This document shows positions 1 through 8,799 of a DNA stretch of 64,000 nt, piece by piece. Origin of the DNA: Aliivibrio sp. S3MY1 (GTDB taxonomy: Bacteria; Pseudomonadota; Gammaproteobacteria; Enterobacterales; Vibrionaceae). Position 1 is the first letter of the stretch, and each line of letters opens with the position of its first letter. The position numbers and the translations under genes were made by a program. The notes under the pieces were generated by a model. That model did not search any database, was not told where the DNA came from, and saw nothing but the letters and a program-made list of their open reading frames with translations. Location: positions 162,236 to 226,235 of the forward strand of contig NZ_JARACO010000003.1 of assembly GCF_028765575.1 (NCBI RefSeq). Reading direction: 5' to 3'.

Positions 1-840
1 AATCATTGCGCCGTAGAATACAAAGCGACCATTCTTTTCATTTTCCATACAACGCGCCATTAGCGGTGATTGCGTTGCGTGGAAACCAGAGATAGCACCA
101 CAAGCAATGGTGATAAATAGTGCAGGCCATAATGGCAAGTCGTTCGGGTTCATGTTGGTAAACATTTCACTTGGTTCGTAGCCACCAAGTACAGAATGAT
201 CACTTGATAGTGCGATGGCAGAAATTAAGCCAACAGACATGAAGATTAGTAGAGCACCAAATAGCGGATAGAAGCGTCCGATGATTTTATCAACAGGTAC
301 AATTGTCGCTAAGATGTAGTAACCAAAAATGATAACAACCATCGCCGTCATTGTGATGCCTAAATTAAATTGGTCATTCATTAGGTTAGTTAGCATGCTT
401 GCAGGGGCTGATACAAATACCACACCAACAAGAAGCAATAGAACAATTGCGAACACGTTCATGAAGTGTTTTGCACCATTGCCTAGGTACTTGCCTGTAA
501 TAGTAGGAACAGAGGCGCCACCATTACGGACAGATAGCATTCCTGAGAAATAATCGTGTACTGCACCTGCAAAAATACAACCAAGTACGATCCATAACAT
601 AGCTGCAGGGCCGTAAAGGGCACCCATGATTGGGCCAAAAATTGGGCCGACGCCTGCAATATTAAGAAGTTGAACTAGGTAGACTTTTGGTGTCGACATT
701 GGAACAAAATCTACGCCATCTGTTTTTGTGTGAGCGGGCGTTTTTCTGTCTTCTTTAATGCCAAATACTTTTTCAATAAACGCACCATAGATGAAGTAAC
801 CACCGATAAGCGCTGCAACACAGGTTAGAAACCAAACCAT
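1..840 (-). CDS. btsT: CstA/BtsT-family pyruvate (carbon starvation) transporter, 3' end outside window
   Basis: This is a polytopic inner-membrane transporter of the CstA family, whose members import pyruvate or peptides. The first 280 residues are present; the frame is open to base 1, so the C-terminus lies outside the window. It starts MVWFLTCVAALIGGYFIYG and carries the family's conserved stretches PIFGPIMGALYGP and VHDYFSGMLSVRNGG. An AAGGAA ribosome binding site sits about 7 bases before the ATG. It lies just downstream of a LytS/LytTR pair on the same strand. E. coli BtsSR (YehUT) activates the pyruvate/H+ symporter gene btsT (yjiY), so BtsT is the preferred assignment over peptide-linked CstA. 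The family is certain; the substrate is inferred from context. Confidence 0.85.
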   Translation of the reverse strand, partial: MVWFLTCVAALIGGYFIYGAFIEKVFGIKEDRKTPAHTKTDGVDFVPMSTPKVYLVQLLNIAGVGPIFGPIMGALYGPAAMLWIVLGCIFAGAVHDYFSGMLSVRNGGASVPTITGKYLGNGAKHFMNVFAIVLLLLVGVVFVSAPASMLTNLMNDQFNLGITMTAMVVIIFGYYILATIVPVDKIIGRFYPLFGALLIFMSVGLISAIALSSDHSVLGGYEPSEMFTNMNPNDLPLWPALFITIACGAISGFHATQSPLMARCMENEKNGRFVFYGAMI

Positions 841-904
841 AATTTATTCCTTGTTTGAATTACGAGTTAAATAGATAAATTAATATGCTGGTTATCATAC
901 TGAT

Positions 905-925
905 GGGCGTAAAGAGTTCACGCCC
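905..925. other. Hairpin in the 5' region of the btsT-like gene
   Basis: GGGCGT and ACGCCC form a 6-bp inverted repeat around a 9-base loop, about 65-85 bases before the transporter start codon. A run of A follows it on the + strand. On the minus strand the T-run therefore precedes the stem, so it does not look like a terminator for the upstream response regulator gene. It may be a 5' UTR structure; function unknown. Confidence 0.35.
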
Positions 926-1019
926 AAAAAAAGTGAGTGGTTAAGATAAGAGGCTCAGTGGTTTTATATTATGGTAAGCGGTTTTGAGCCAGATTAAGTG
1001 GCTGCATGAAAAGCGGTAA

Positions 1020-1736
1020 TTAGCATTGAATTCCTAGTCGCTCTTTAATTTCTTTAAGATACCGACGACTGACTTGAGCAGTATGACCACTTTGAGTAAT
1101 GATCTCACTGGTGCCATTATCATGCAGTTTAATCTCACGAATAAAATGAGGGTTAATTAAAAACTGTCGATGGCAGCGGATAAGCGGGGTCTTTTCTTCA
1201 AGGACTTTTAATGTCAATTGGGTGCAGGCTTTCTCTGATTTGGTTACAAGCTCAACGCCTGCGGCTTGAATACTGGCAACCTCAATCTCTTTAGACGGTA
1301 AAAGAAGAATACGGTTATGCCCAGAGCAGGGGATTAACTCAATTTCAGGCGTAATAATAGGCGTGAGGTCGAGTTTGGTATCTGCTGCCAATAATCGTTT
1401 TACGGTTTTTTTAAGGCGGCAAGGCTCTATCGGTTTGAGTAGATAATCAAAGGCATTATCTTCAAAGGCTTTTACAGCAAACTCATCATAAGCGGTAACA
1501 AAAACGATATTTGGCATGGTCTCAGGGTCAAGCATGCTAATTAAGTCCATCCCTGTGAGCTTTGGCATTTGGATATCAAGAAAGACCACATCAGGCTTTA
1601 GTTGATTTATCTGCTTTAATCCATCAATTGCGTTACCACACTCGGCAATAATATCAATGTGACCAATTTCATATAATTGGTCAATTAACTCTTCACGAGC
1701 AAACAGTTCGTCATCAATCACAATGGCTTTAAGCAT
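1020..1736 (-). CDS. btsR: LytTR-family response regulator (BtsR/YehT-like)
   Basis: A two-component response regulator of 238 residues. The N-terminal receiver domain (about residues 1-120) has the acidic pair DDE near residue 8, the phospho-acceptor Asp54 in VVFLDIQMP, and the Thr/Lys positions in FVTAYDE and YLLKPIE. The C-terminal half (about 130-235) is a LytTR DNA-binding domain, recognisable by PLIRCHRQFLIN and SRRYLKEIKERL. The start overlaps the end of the sensor kinase gene by 8 bases, indicating translational coupling. The next gene downstream on the same strand is a CstA/BtsT-type transporter, the known target class of BtsR in E. coli. YpdB is the closest alternative relative. Confidence 0.88.
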   Translation of the reverse strand: MLKAIVIDDELFAREELIDQLYEIGHIDIIAECGNAIDGLKQINQLKPDVVFLDIQMPKLTGMDLISMLDPETMPNIVFVTAYDEFAVKAFEDNAFDYLLKPIEPCRLKKTVKRLLAADTKLDLTPIITPEIELIPCSGHNRILLLPSKEIEVASIQAAGVELVTKSEKACTQLTLKVLEEKTPLIRCHRQFLINPHFIREIKLHDNGTSEIITQSGHTAQVSRRYLKEIKERLGIQC

Positions 1737-3423
1737 GATTTATCGTCTCTAGTGGTAAGTGAATAGTGGCTTTGGTTTGTTTGTTTTCAATGCAAGATAG
1801 CGTTAATCCAAACGCATCACCAAATTGATTTTTCAAGCGTTTATCAACAATGGTTGTGCCTAAGCCATCGCTGCTAGTCTGTTCTACGTACAGCCCTGCA
1901 TTATCGATGACCTCAAGAATGACTTGATGGTGGGATAGATAACCTTTAATTTTTATTTCGCCATTTTCAAACATATTCGACGTGCCATGTTTGATGGCGT
2001 TCTCAACTAAGGGTTGCAAGGTGAATGTGGGTAATTTCAGATCGTACAGTTTTTCGTCAATATTTACATCGACGGTCAGTCTGTCTGCAAATCGTGCTAG
2101 CTCAATCTCTAAATAGGATTGTACATGATGTAATTCTTCTTTTAAGGTCACTTGCTCAAAGTTCTGTTTTAAATTTCGACGGAAAAATTGTGATAAATGC
2201 TGAATTAATTCACGAGCTCGATTGGGATCTCGTCGAATAACAGCACTTATGGTATTTAACGCATTAAACAGAAAATGAGGATTGACCTGAGCTTGTAATA
2301 AACGCAATTCAGCTTGGGTTAATAACGTTTGTTGCTGTAAATATCGCCCGGCTAAAATTTGGTTAGAGAGTAATTTTGCAATGCCTTCGCCTAATGTTAG
2401 GTTGATATAGGAAAATAGTTTCAGTTTTGGCTCATACAGCTTAATAGTACCAATAACCTCATTATTTACCCCAATAAGAGGAATAACCAGTGCTGAACCG
2501 AGTTTACATTTTTCATTAATCGAGCATTGGTATGGGTATTCGTCACCATCAATGTACATTACTTTACTTTGTTTTATGGCTTTTCGAGTGTAGTCAGATG
2601 CAATAGGAGTACCTGGTAAATGGTGATCATCTCCAATACCAATAAAAGCTAATATTTTCTCCTTATCAGTAATAGATACCGCACCAACCCCAGTCTCTTC
2701 ATAGATGATGTTTGCTATTTTCTCACTGTTTTCTTGGTTGAAGCCTTTGCTTAATATGCCGACGGAGCGCTGAGCAATATTAAGCGCTTTATTAGAAAAT
2801 GCAGCTGAGTACTTTTCATAAATCGTTTTTCTATCTTGGATAATACTCATGAACATGGCTGCGCCAACTGAATTGGCTACGACCATAGGTAAAATGATAG
2901 AGGAGACAAGTGCATAAGCTTGATCAAATGGTTTGGCAACGATTAGAATGATGGCCATTTGTAATAGCTCTGCAATAAAGGCAATCATTAAAACGGTTCT
3001 TGGTTTAAATAATTGTTCTATTTGATTTTTACGAACAAAGTATAAATGAAACAACCCGCCAAGAAGTCCCTCTGCTGTTGTTGAAATCGCACAGGCTAAA
3101 TCGGTAAATCCTCCCATAGAGTATCGATGTAAACCACCGGTTAGACCAACAAAAAAACCAACTAAAGGCCCTCCTAGTACTCCCCCCATTACAGCACCAA
3201 TTGCTCTTGTATTAGCAATGGCATCTTGAATAGCAAGGCCAAAATAAGTACCTAAAATACAGAAGCCAGAAAAGATGATGTAGCAAAGAAAACGGTGGCT
3301 CCAACGACCTGAAATAGTCGTAATAGGAAGAAACAGAGGAGTCTTACTTAATAAATAAGCAAGAACAAGGTAAACACTCAATTGTTGTAACAGGGAAAAC
3401 ACCAATTCCATCAAGATTCTCAA
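1729..3423 (-). CDS. btsS: LytS-family sensor histidine kinase (BtsS/YehU-like)
   Basis: A membrane sensor kinase of 564 residues. The first ~190 residues hold the LytS/YehU-type multi-helix membrane module, including GAVMGGVLGGPLVGFFVG and GGLHRYSMGGFTDLACA. A GAF-like region follows (about 215-345). Next comes the kinase core, with the His-containing motif QVNPHFLFNALNT near residue 380 and an ATPase N-box in PLVENAIKHG near 470. In E. coli the BtsS homologue responds to external pyruvate. The gene overlaps the LytTR regulator by 8 bases, and the transporter gene lies beyond that regulator, giving a kinase-regulator-transporter set. Ligand specificity is inferred from this arrangement. Confidence 0.87.
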   Translation of the reverse strand: MRILMELVFSLLQQLSVYLVLAYLLSKTPLFLPITTISGRWSHRFLCYIIFSGFCILGTYFGLAIQDAIANTRAIGAVMGGVLGGPLVGFFVGLTGGLHRYSMGGFTDLACAISTTAEGLLGGLFHLYFVRKNQIEQLFKPRTVLMIAFIAELLQMAIILIVAKPFDQAYALVSSIILPMVVANSVGAAMFMSIIQDRKTIYEKYSAAFSNKALNIAQRSVGILSKGFNQENSEKIANIIYEETGVGAVSITDKEKILAFIGIGDDHHLPGTPIASDYTRKAIKQSKVMYIDGDEYPYQCSINEKCKLGSALVIPLIGVNNEVIGTIKLYEPKLKLFSYINLTLGEGIAKLLSNQILAGRYLQQQTLLTQAELRLLQAQVNPHFLFNALNTISAVIRRDPNRARELIQHLSQFFRRNLKQNFEQVTLKEELHHVQSYLEIELARFADRLTVDVNIDEKLYDLKLPTFTLQPLVENAIKHGTSNMFENGEIKIKGYLSHHQVILEVIDNAGLYVEQTSSDGLGTTIVDKRLKNQFGDAFGLTLSCIENKQTKATIHLPLETINHA

Positions 3424-3652
3424 CTAATATGCCGGATCTTAAGTGTAATCATAATTAGGAATCCTGTCTAAATAGAAGAGGGGAAATAGAGTGAATTGAG
3501 TTATAAAAAGTGATAATGATGGCCTAAATTTAACAATGAAATAAATGAAATATAAGATTTCATAAATGATACTTGTGATCTCTGCTGCTCGTAAATAGAA
3601 TGCCCACCCTAAACATTTTTTTAACTATTACACTTTTTTTTGAGGCATCGAC

Positions 3653-4243
3653 ATGTCGAACAAACTTGCAAATCCTGCACCATTAGGCTTAATGGCTTTT
3701 GGTATGACAACTGTGCTACTAAACCTACATAATATAGGTTTATTTCCTTTAAATACTGCGATCTTATCGATGGGTATTTTTTACGGTGGTCTTGCGCAAG
3801 TAATTGCAGGCATCATGGAGTATAAAAAGGGTAATACATTTGGTACTACAGCATTTACTTCTTACGGTTTCTTCTGGTTATCTCTTGTTGGCTTAATTCT
3901 TATGCCAGAAATGGGCCTAGGACAAGCAACGTCTGCAGCATTCATGGGTTGTTATCTTGCAATGTGGGGTGTACTAACATTCTTCTTATTCTTAGGTACG
4001 TTCAACTACCCACGCGCTAAGCAAGTTGTATTCGCTAGCTTAACTATCTTGTTCGCATTACTTTCAGCTCGTGACTTCACCGGTAGCGTATTAATCGGTC
4101 ACATCGCAGGTTATGTTGGTCTATTCTGTGGTCTAAGTGCAATGTATTTCTCTATGGCTCAAGTAATTAATGGTGAATACGGTCGTACTGTATTACCTGT
4201 TGGTGAAATGAAAGCGAAAGAAACAGCAGCAGTTACTGCATAA
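3653..4243 (+). CDS. satP: SatP/YaaH-family acetate (acetate/succinate) transporter
   Basis: A small hydrophobic protein of 196 residues from the GPR1/FUN34/YaaH family, with about six membrane segments. The family hallmark NPAPLGLMAFGMTT lies near residues 7-20, and the GIFYGGLAQVIAG helix follows. E. coli SatP is a succinate-acetate/proton symporter, so uptake or exchange of acetate across the inner membrane is the likely role. It stands alone between a divergent kinase operon and a strong terminator. Its codon use is tidy and repetitive, suggesting high expression. It may act with the neighbouring pyruvate transporter in overflow-carbon recycling, but that link is inferred from position only. 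Confidence 0.9.
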   Translation: MSNKLANPAPLGLMAFGMTTVLLNLHNIGLFPLNTAILSMGIFYGGLAQVIAGIMEYKKGNTFGTTAFTSYGFFWLSLVGLILMPEMGLGQATSAAFMGCYLAMWGVLTFFLFLGTFNYPRAKQVVFASLTILFALLSARDFTGSVLIGHIAGYVGLFCGLSAMYFSMAQVINGEYGRTVLPVGEMKAKETAAVTA

Positions 4244-4263
4244 ATTTCTACTTATAAAATAGA

Positions 4264-4302
4264 AAAAGGCAGCTTACTATTTAGTTAGTAAGCTGCCTTT
4301 TT
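4264..4302 (+). terminator. Intrinsic terminator after satP
   Basis: A perfect stem (GGCAGCTTACTA pairing with TAGTAAGCTGCC) has a short loop and is followed by TTTTTT. It lies 20 bases after the satP stop and could also serve the convergent small gene at 4322-4483. Confidence 0.9.
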
Positions 4303-4321
4303 TGTATGTGCCATATTTAAA

Positions 4322-4483
4322 TTAGCGATATAAACTCATTAATATCTCTTGGGTATCTGCAACCTGACTTTCGATATTAGTTTGAGCCTCAATTCCTAAT
4401 TGCTCTTTTGCTTCTTCTTTTGATAGCCCTAGGTGACAGCAAAGCATATCAATAGCCATTAAATAAGTCTGTTGTTCAGCCAT
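4322..4483 (-). CDS. Small hypothetical protein (53 aa)
   Basis: I do not recognise this small acidic protein. The frame is open further upstream (to 4546), but the ATG at 4483 has an AAGGA ribosome binding site 6 bases before it and gives MAEQQTYLMAIDMLC at the N-terminus. It looks helical, contains the GLSKEEAKEQLGIE stretch resembling a short helix-turn-helix-like or dimerisation segment, and has a Cys pair at residues 14-15. There is no signal peptide. It lies alone, convergent with satP. It could be a small regulatory or adaptor protein, but no function can be assigned. Confidence 0.55.
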   Translation of the reverse strand: MAEQQTYLMAIDMLCCHLGLSKEEAKEQLGIEAQTNIESQVADTQEILMSLYR

Positions 4484-4791
4484 GTTCAATCCTTGATATT
4501 CATAATCATAATTTTTTCTGGATCCACAAAGTAAAATGAATTGCATTTTTTAACAATACGACCAAAGTCTAATGGCGGCTTTCTCACTAGAATTAGAATG
4601 AAGTTAAATGGAAAAGAATAGAAAGGTGAATAGATAAAAGAAAGTGTATCAAAGTACGTCAAACCCTTGTATTTATAGAAAATGACACTATCTTATGACT
4701 ATACCTATTAAGCGTGCTAGATACGTTTGGTTCCAACTCGAAATAAAAATATAAATGAGTTGAATTAATTATTAACTGGAGAGAAAGATAA

Positions 4792-5667
4792 ATGAAGCGT
4801 ATGGCGCTGTTTTTAGCAACAAACTTGGCTGTGATGATTGTATTCAGTATTGTTCTGAATATTGTTTATGCGGTTACCGGTATTCAACAAGGTAGCCTTT
4901 CTGGTTTACTTGTTATGGCTGTATTGTTCGGTTTTGGTGGTTCGTTAGTTTCTCTAATGATGTCAAAATCAATGGCATTACGTTCTGTGGGTGGTGAAGT
5001 TATTGAACAACCTCGTAATGAAACTGAGCATTGGTTAATACAAACGGTCGCTCGTCAAGCACAGCAAGTTGGTATCGGCATGCCAACGGTTGCAATTTAC
5101 GACTCGCCTGATATGAATGCTTTTGCTACTGGTGCTAAGCGTGATGATTCATTGGTTGCAGTATCAACAGGCTTACTTCACAGCATGACTCGTGATGAAG
5201 CTGAAGCGGTATTGGCTCATGAAGTAAGTCACATTGCTAATGGCGATATGATTACGATGACGTTAATGCAAGGTGTCGTGAATACTTTCGTGATTTTCTT
5301 ATCTCGTATGATTGCAAATGCAGTGAGTGGTTTTACGTCAAACGATGAAGAAGGTGAGGGCGAAGGTGGTAGTTTCATGACGTATTTCATCGTTTCTACT
5401 ATTCTTGAAATTGCGTTTGGTTTCTTAGCAAGCTTCTTAACGATGTGGTTTAGTCGTCATCGTGAGTTCCATGCCGATGCCGGAGCTGCACAGTTAGTTG
5501 GTAAAGAGAAAATGATCGCGGCATTAGAGCGTTTACGTATGGGACAAGAGTCTCAACTAGAAGGTTCTATGATGGCTTTTGGTATTAACGGTAAGCATAC
5601 ATTAATGGAATTACTAATGAGCCATCCGCCATTAGATAAACGTATTAATGCATTACGCCAAATGTAA
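4792..5667 (+). CDS. htpX: Membrane zinc metalloprotease HtpX
   Basis: HtpX is an inner-membrane M48-family metalloprotease that degrades damaged membrane proteins, with FtsH, during envelope stress. The 291-residue length matches the family. Two N-terminal membrane segments (about 5-30 and 38-58) are followed by the zinc motif HEVSH at residues 143-147. Two more hydrophobic segments and the third-ligand region [13 protein letters not shown] come next. The ATG is preceded by a GAGAG-type ribosome binding site. It is monocistronic, closed by a terminator at 5696. In enterobacteria it belongs to the Cpx/heat-shock response; I saw no convincing operator here. Confidence 0.97.
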   Translation: MKRMALFLATNLAVMIVFSIVLNIVYAVTGIQQGSLSGLLVMAVLFGFGGSLVSLMMSKSMALRSVGGEVIEQPRNETEHWLIQTVARQAQQVGIGMPTVAIYDSPDMNAFATGAKRDDSLVAVSTGLLHSMTRDEAEAVLAHEVSHIANGDMITMTLMQGVVNTFVIFLSRMIANAVSGFTSNDEEGEGEGGSFMTYFIVSTILEIAFGFLASFLTMWFSRHREFHADAGAAQLVGKEKMIAALERLRMGQESQLEGSMMAFGINGKHTLMELLMSHPPLDKRINALRQM

Positions 5668-5695
5668 TTTAGTAAGATCATAAGATATTTAATAA

Positions 5696-5720
5696 GCCCG
5701 AGGTAAATCTCGGGTTTTTT
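5696..5720 (+). terminator. Intrinsic terminator after htpX
   Basis: CCCGAG and CTCGGG pair around a 6-base loop and are followed by TTTTTT, about 30 bases after the htpX stop. Confidence 0.88.
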
Positions 5721-5808
5721 CTGTCTTGAGATCACATAAATCTTTTACCTATGCGCATTAAGAGTTATAGTCTGCCTCTAATTTGAATTAAGACATTTAG
5801 GATCTACC

Positions 5809-6282
5809 TTGACTAATAACGACGTTCTACGACGCATTCGCTATACTTTTGATTTTGACGATACAAAAATGATCGCACTGTTTGCTGCTGCTGATCTGAA
5901 AGTAACTCGTGAAGAAGTATGTAACTGGTTAAAAGCGGATGACGATAAAGACTATAAAAGTTGTCAGGATGTTCAATTAGCAACATTTCTAAATGGTTTA
6001 ATCAATGATCGTCGTGGTAAGCGTGAAGGCGAACAACCAAAGCCTGAAGAAAAACTAACGAACAATATCATTCTTAAAAAACTACAAATTGCTTTAAACT
6101 TAAAAGCAGATGAGGTTTTAGATCTTATGAAGTTAGTTAACTTCCGTCTAAGCAAGCACGAATTAAGCGCTTTCTTCCGCAAGCCAGATCATAAACACTA
6201 CCGTATTTGTAAAGACCAAGTTCTACGTAACTTTTTACAAGGCGTTCAACAAGATCTACGTGGTGAAGCAGAAAGCGAATAA
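5809..6282 (+). CDS. yehS: DUF1456 family protein (YehS-like)
   Basis: A 157-residue protein made of two copies of the DUF1456 repeat, at about residues 3-68 (TNNDVLRRIRYTFDFDD) and 83-150 (TNNIILKKLQIALNLKAD). Each repeat has the conserved helix with an HY or DY pair before ICKDQ or SCQDV, and FLxGxxxDxRG at its end. The start is TTG, supported by AGGA at 5799-5802 with a 6-base spacer. No biochemical role is known for the family. The protein is highly charged and cytoplasmic. It stands alone between htpX and a terminator. Confidence 0.9.
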   Translation: MTNNDVLRRIRYTFDFDDTKMIALFAAADLKVTREEVCNWLKADDDKDYKSCQDVQLATFLNGLINDRRGKREGEQPKPEEKLTNNIILKKLQIALNLKADEVLDLMKLVNFRLSKHELSAFFRKPDHKHYRICKDQVLRNFLQGVQQDLRGEAESE

Positions 6283-6303
6283 GCTTTTTTCTTTAGCATA
6301 ATA

Positions 6304-6340
6304 AAAAACCACGACTATCATCTAATGAGTCGTGGTTTTT
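6304..6340 (+). terminator. Intrinsic terminator after DUF1456 gene
   Basis: AAAAACCACGACT pairs with AGTCGTGGTTTTT, giving a long stem with flanking A and T runs, so it can act in both directions. Confidence 0.88.
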
Positions 6341-6354
6341 TATGTCTGTTGCGT

Positions 6355-6413
6355 ATACCAATCGTAGTAAATAACTGCGTTATCTCTGGTCATTTACTTA
6401 CTGTGATTGGTAT
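6355..6413. repeat. 59-bp imperfect palindromic repeat unit
   Basis: The 9-bp ends ATACCAATC and GATTGGTAT are perfectly inverted. Complementarity continues inward with a few mismatches to about 23 bases per arm, leaving a short centre (GTTATCTCTGG). It sits between two genes, outside any reading frame and apart from the terminator just upstream. The form is that of a dispersed intergenic palindrome (REP- or MITE-like). No second copy was seen in this window. Confidence 0.6.
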
Positions 6414-6441
6414 TAATATCGTAAATCGCGCTGTTGTTAAA

Positions 6442-6966
6442 TTAGAAACTCCATTGCATACTCATTACGATAATGCCAGGTAGGATAAAGCCAGCTTCTA
6501 CACCAAAATAATCGGTGAAATTGTATTGCGCTGCATGGTAGATATAAGGTGCAAAACCAACCCCAAATTTCTCTTTTGAGGTTTTGTATATCCCGCCATT
6601 ACCACAATCTTCAAAGGCATCGACAAAAAATTCCCCTGCGTATGAATACATCCCTTTAATAACAAGATTGCTATTCACACGATACCAGTCTTTTCTAACG
6701 CCAATAAGCATACAGCGATTCGCTTGACTGTTTAAAAAAGTGCCTAGCATGAAGCTGTAATCAGAATCTTTAGAAAACTTACGTTCAATAGAAAAGTATT
6801 GATTATTAAAGTATTGATGAGAGTCAGGATCGTAGGGAACTAAATGATAGAGGAATGACCCAGTGTTTACAGAGTAAAGGGATAGTTCACTCGGTTCCTC
6901 CTCCGCACTGATCTTAAATGGAAGTAATAAAATAAAAAATAAAAAAGATAAAAAGTAAGGCTTCAT
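6442..6966 (-). CDS. Probable outer-membrane beta-barrel protein
   Basis: A 174-residue protein with a clear signal peptide (MKPYFLSFLFFILLLPFKISA, cleaved before EEEP). The remainder alternates polar and aromatic residues as in a small beta-barrel, and the chain ends in Phe (MSMQWSF), as expected for outer-membrane assembly. Two Cys (in NRCMLIG and EDCGNGG) could form a disulphide in the periplasm. Length and shape recall small barrel enzymes such as PagP or PagL, but I cannot see their catalytic residues and do not assign them. Flanked by the palindromic repeat downstream and a long intergenic region upstream. Confidence 0.65.
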   Translation of the reverse strand: MKPYFLSFLFFILLLPFKISAEEEPSELSLYSVNTGSFLYHLVPYDPDSHQYFNNQYFSIERKFSKDSDYSFMLGTFLNSQANRCMLIGVRKDWYRVNSNLVIKGMYSYAGEFFVDAFEDCGNGGIYKTSKEKFGVGFAPYIYHAAQYNFTDYFGVEAGFILPGIIVMSMQWSF

Positions 6967-7081
6967 AACTCAAAGATGTAAAAAAAATGTAGGGGCATTA
7001 TAAAGATATTTATCTTAAATAAATAGAGAGAGCTAGTTAGCTTGTTTATTATATTTACATTTTTTGGAACACTTATTAACG

Positions 7082-7108
7082 ATTCACTTGTTGAGTGAAT
7101 GTTTTTTC
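7082..7108 (+). terminator. Orphan terminator-like hairpin
   Basis: ATTCACT and AGTGAAT pair around a TGTTG loop and are followed by GTTTTTT. No + strand gene ends upstream (the nearest gene is on the minus strand and starts at 6966). The hairpin may end a short untranslated RNA made from 6967-7080, or be chance in AT-rich DNA. Confidence 0.4.
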
Positions 7109-7335
7109 TTCGATGCCGTTATCAACCTTACCTTCCGACTTAGCAGCAAAATAGCAACAAGGGTATTATTTGCAATAATTATCCCCCCTGGCTGAATCTT
7201 TAAAAATATGACATTGGTCACTACTTTGAGAATAAGGTAGGGCTGTTTATTGATTATTCCCTTGATAAAAGGAATGTCACGTATATCATCCGATCCTGAA
7301 ATCTAGCTATCTATCTTTCTTTAGTGAGTATATTT
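7109..7335. other. Intergenic region before the amidohydrolase gene
   Basis: No gene was recognised. There is a small hairpin at about 7255-7274 (ATTCCCTT / AAAGGAAT around GATA) and a run of six C at about 7191. It presumably holds the promoter of the amidohydrolase gene, but no confident -35/-10 pair or known riboswitch was found. Confidence 0.4.
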
Positions 7336-8736
7336 ATGTATTTAAAAAAAACCTTAGTTGCCATTGCTATAGCAGCAACTAGTTTTTCTTCATTGGCTGT
7401 ACAACAAGTCGATTTGCTGATCAAAGATGCAACATTGCTTACAATGAATGAATCTAAGCAAACGTTTGATAATGGTGTAATTGCCATCAAAGGTAATAAA
7501 ATTGTTGCAGTTGGTGATCAAAGCATCGCAAAAAATTACACGGCCAAAACAGTGTTAGATGTGGATGGCGATATTGTTCTACCGGGTTTAATTAATACAC
7601 ATACTCACGCTTCAATGACTGTTTTTCGTTCATTAGGTGATGATGTTCCAGATCGTTTACACCGTTATATTTTTCCACTAGAGAAAAAATTAGTGTCACG
7701 CGATATGGTTCGCATTGGTGCTAATCTAGGTAACGTAGAGATGGTGAAGGGTGGGGTAACCACTTATGCGGATATGTATTATTTTGAAGATGAAGTTGCA
7801 AAGACGGTCGACAAAATTGGTATGCGAGCAATCTTAGGTGAGAGTGTTATTAAATTTCCGGTTGCTGATGCAGCAAATGCAGATGAAGGCATTCAATACG
7901 CATTAAACTTTATTGAAGAATATAAAGATCATCCTCGTATCACTCCTGCATTTGCTCCTCATGCACCATATACAAATACAACTGAGACGCTACAAAAAAT
8001 TGCTAAGCTATCATTAGAGCTAGATGTTCCAGTTATGATCCATCTAGCCGAATCAGATCGCGAGGAGGACGTGATTGCTGAGCGTGCTAACGGAATGTCA
8101 CCAGTAGAATATATGCATAGCATTGGTGCGCTTAATAAAAACCTGATTGGTGCGCATATGATTCTTATTGATGATAAAGACATTGAGTTAGTTAAAGAGT
8201 CTGATATGGGCGTTGCTCATAATATGAGTGCTAACATTAAATCGGCTAAAGGTGTCTCTCCAGCACTTAAAATGTACGATGAAGGTGTTCGTATTGGCTT
8301 AGGAACCGATGGTCCAATGTCAGGCAATACATTAAGTATTATTGATGAATTTAACCAAGTTGCTAAAGTTCATAAATTAGTAAATAAAGACCGCGCAGCT
8401 ATGCCTCCAATCAAAGTTATTGATATGGCAACAATGGGCGCAGCTAAAGCGCTCCATATGGAAGATAAAATTGGTTCGATTGAAGTTGGTAAGCTTGCCG
8501 ATATTATTGTTGTAGATACAAAGGCGCCAAATATGCTGCCAGTATATAACCCTTATTCTGCACTGGTTTATTCTGCAAATTCAGGCAATGTTCGTCATAC
8601 TATTGTTGATGGTAATATCTTGATGAAAGATCGTGAAATGCTAACGGTTGATGAAGATAAAATTCGCCAAGAAGTGATCGAGTTTACAAAAATAGTGCGC
8701 AAGACCGTTATTGAAAGTGGTGAGGTTGTTCAATAG
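7336..8736 (+). CDS. Exported amidohydrolase (MTA/SAH deaminase-like)
   Basis: A metal-dependent amidohydrolase of 466 residues related to the TrzA/AtzA/MtaD group, which deaminates or hydrolyses purine-like and triazine substrates. Metal-site motifs are visible in order: HTHTHASM after PGLIN, HAPYT, HLAES, and GTDGPMSGN. An N-terminal signal peptide (KKTLVAIAIAATSFSSLA) suggests the enzyme works in the periplasm, unlike typical cytosolic members. A GTG at 7324 is also in frame. The ATG at 7336 is preferred because a GTGAG element lies 7 bases before it and the signal peptide begins cleanly there. The substrate is unknown. It is monocistronic, followed by insertion-element debris. Confidence 0.8.
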   Translation: MYLKKTLVAIAIAATSFSSLAVQQVDLLIKDATLLTMNESKQTFDNGVIAIKGNKIVAVGDQSIAKNYTAKTVLDVDGDIVLPGLINTHTHASMTVFRSLGDDVPDRLHRYIFPLEKKLVSRDMVRIGANLGNVEMVKGGVTTYADMYYFEDEVAKTVDKIGMRAILGESVIKFPVADAANADEGIQYALNFIEEYKDHPRITPAFAPHAPYTNTTETLQKIAKLSLELDVPVMIHLAESDREEDVIAERANGMSPVEYMHSIGALNKNLIGAHMILIDDKDIELVKESDMGVAHNMSANIKSAKGVSPALKMYDEGVRIGLGTDGPMSGNTLSIIDEFNQVAKVHKLVNKDRAAMPPIKVIDMATMGAAKALHMEDKIGSIEVGKLADIIVVDTKAPNMLPVYNPYSALVYSANSGNVRHTIVDGNILMKDREMLTVDEDKIRQEVIEFTKIVRKTVIESGEVVQ

Positions 8737-8799
8737 ATACTGTTTAGTAGAACTCCCTTAACAGGGCAAGATCGTGAACGTTTTTCACCCAATTATTGA

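Noticed and set aside
329..553. 74-codon + strand ORF
   Set aside because: It lies wholly antisense to the BtsT/CstA-family gene, whose protein sequence is clear.
905..925. Terminator between the LytTR regulator and the transporter
   Set aside because: The T-run precedes the stem on the transcribed strand, so the geometry is wrong.
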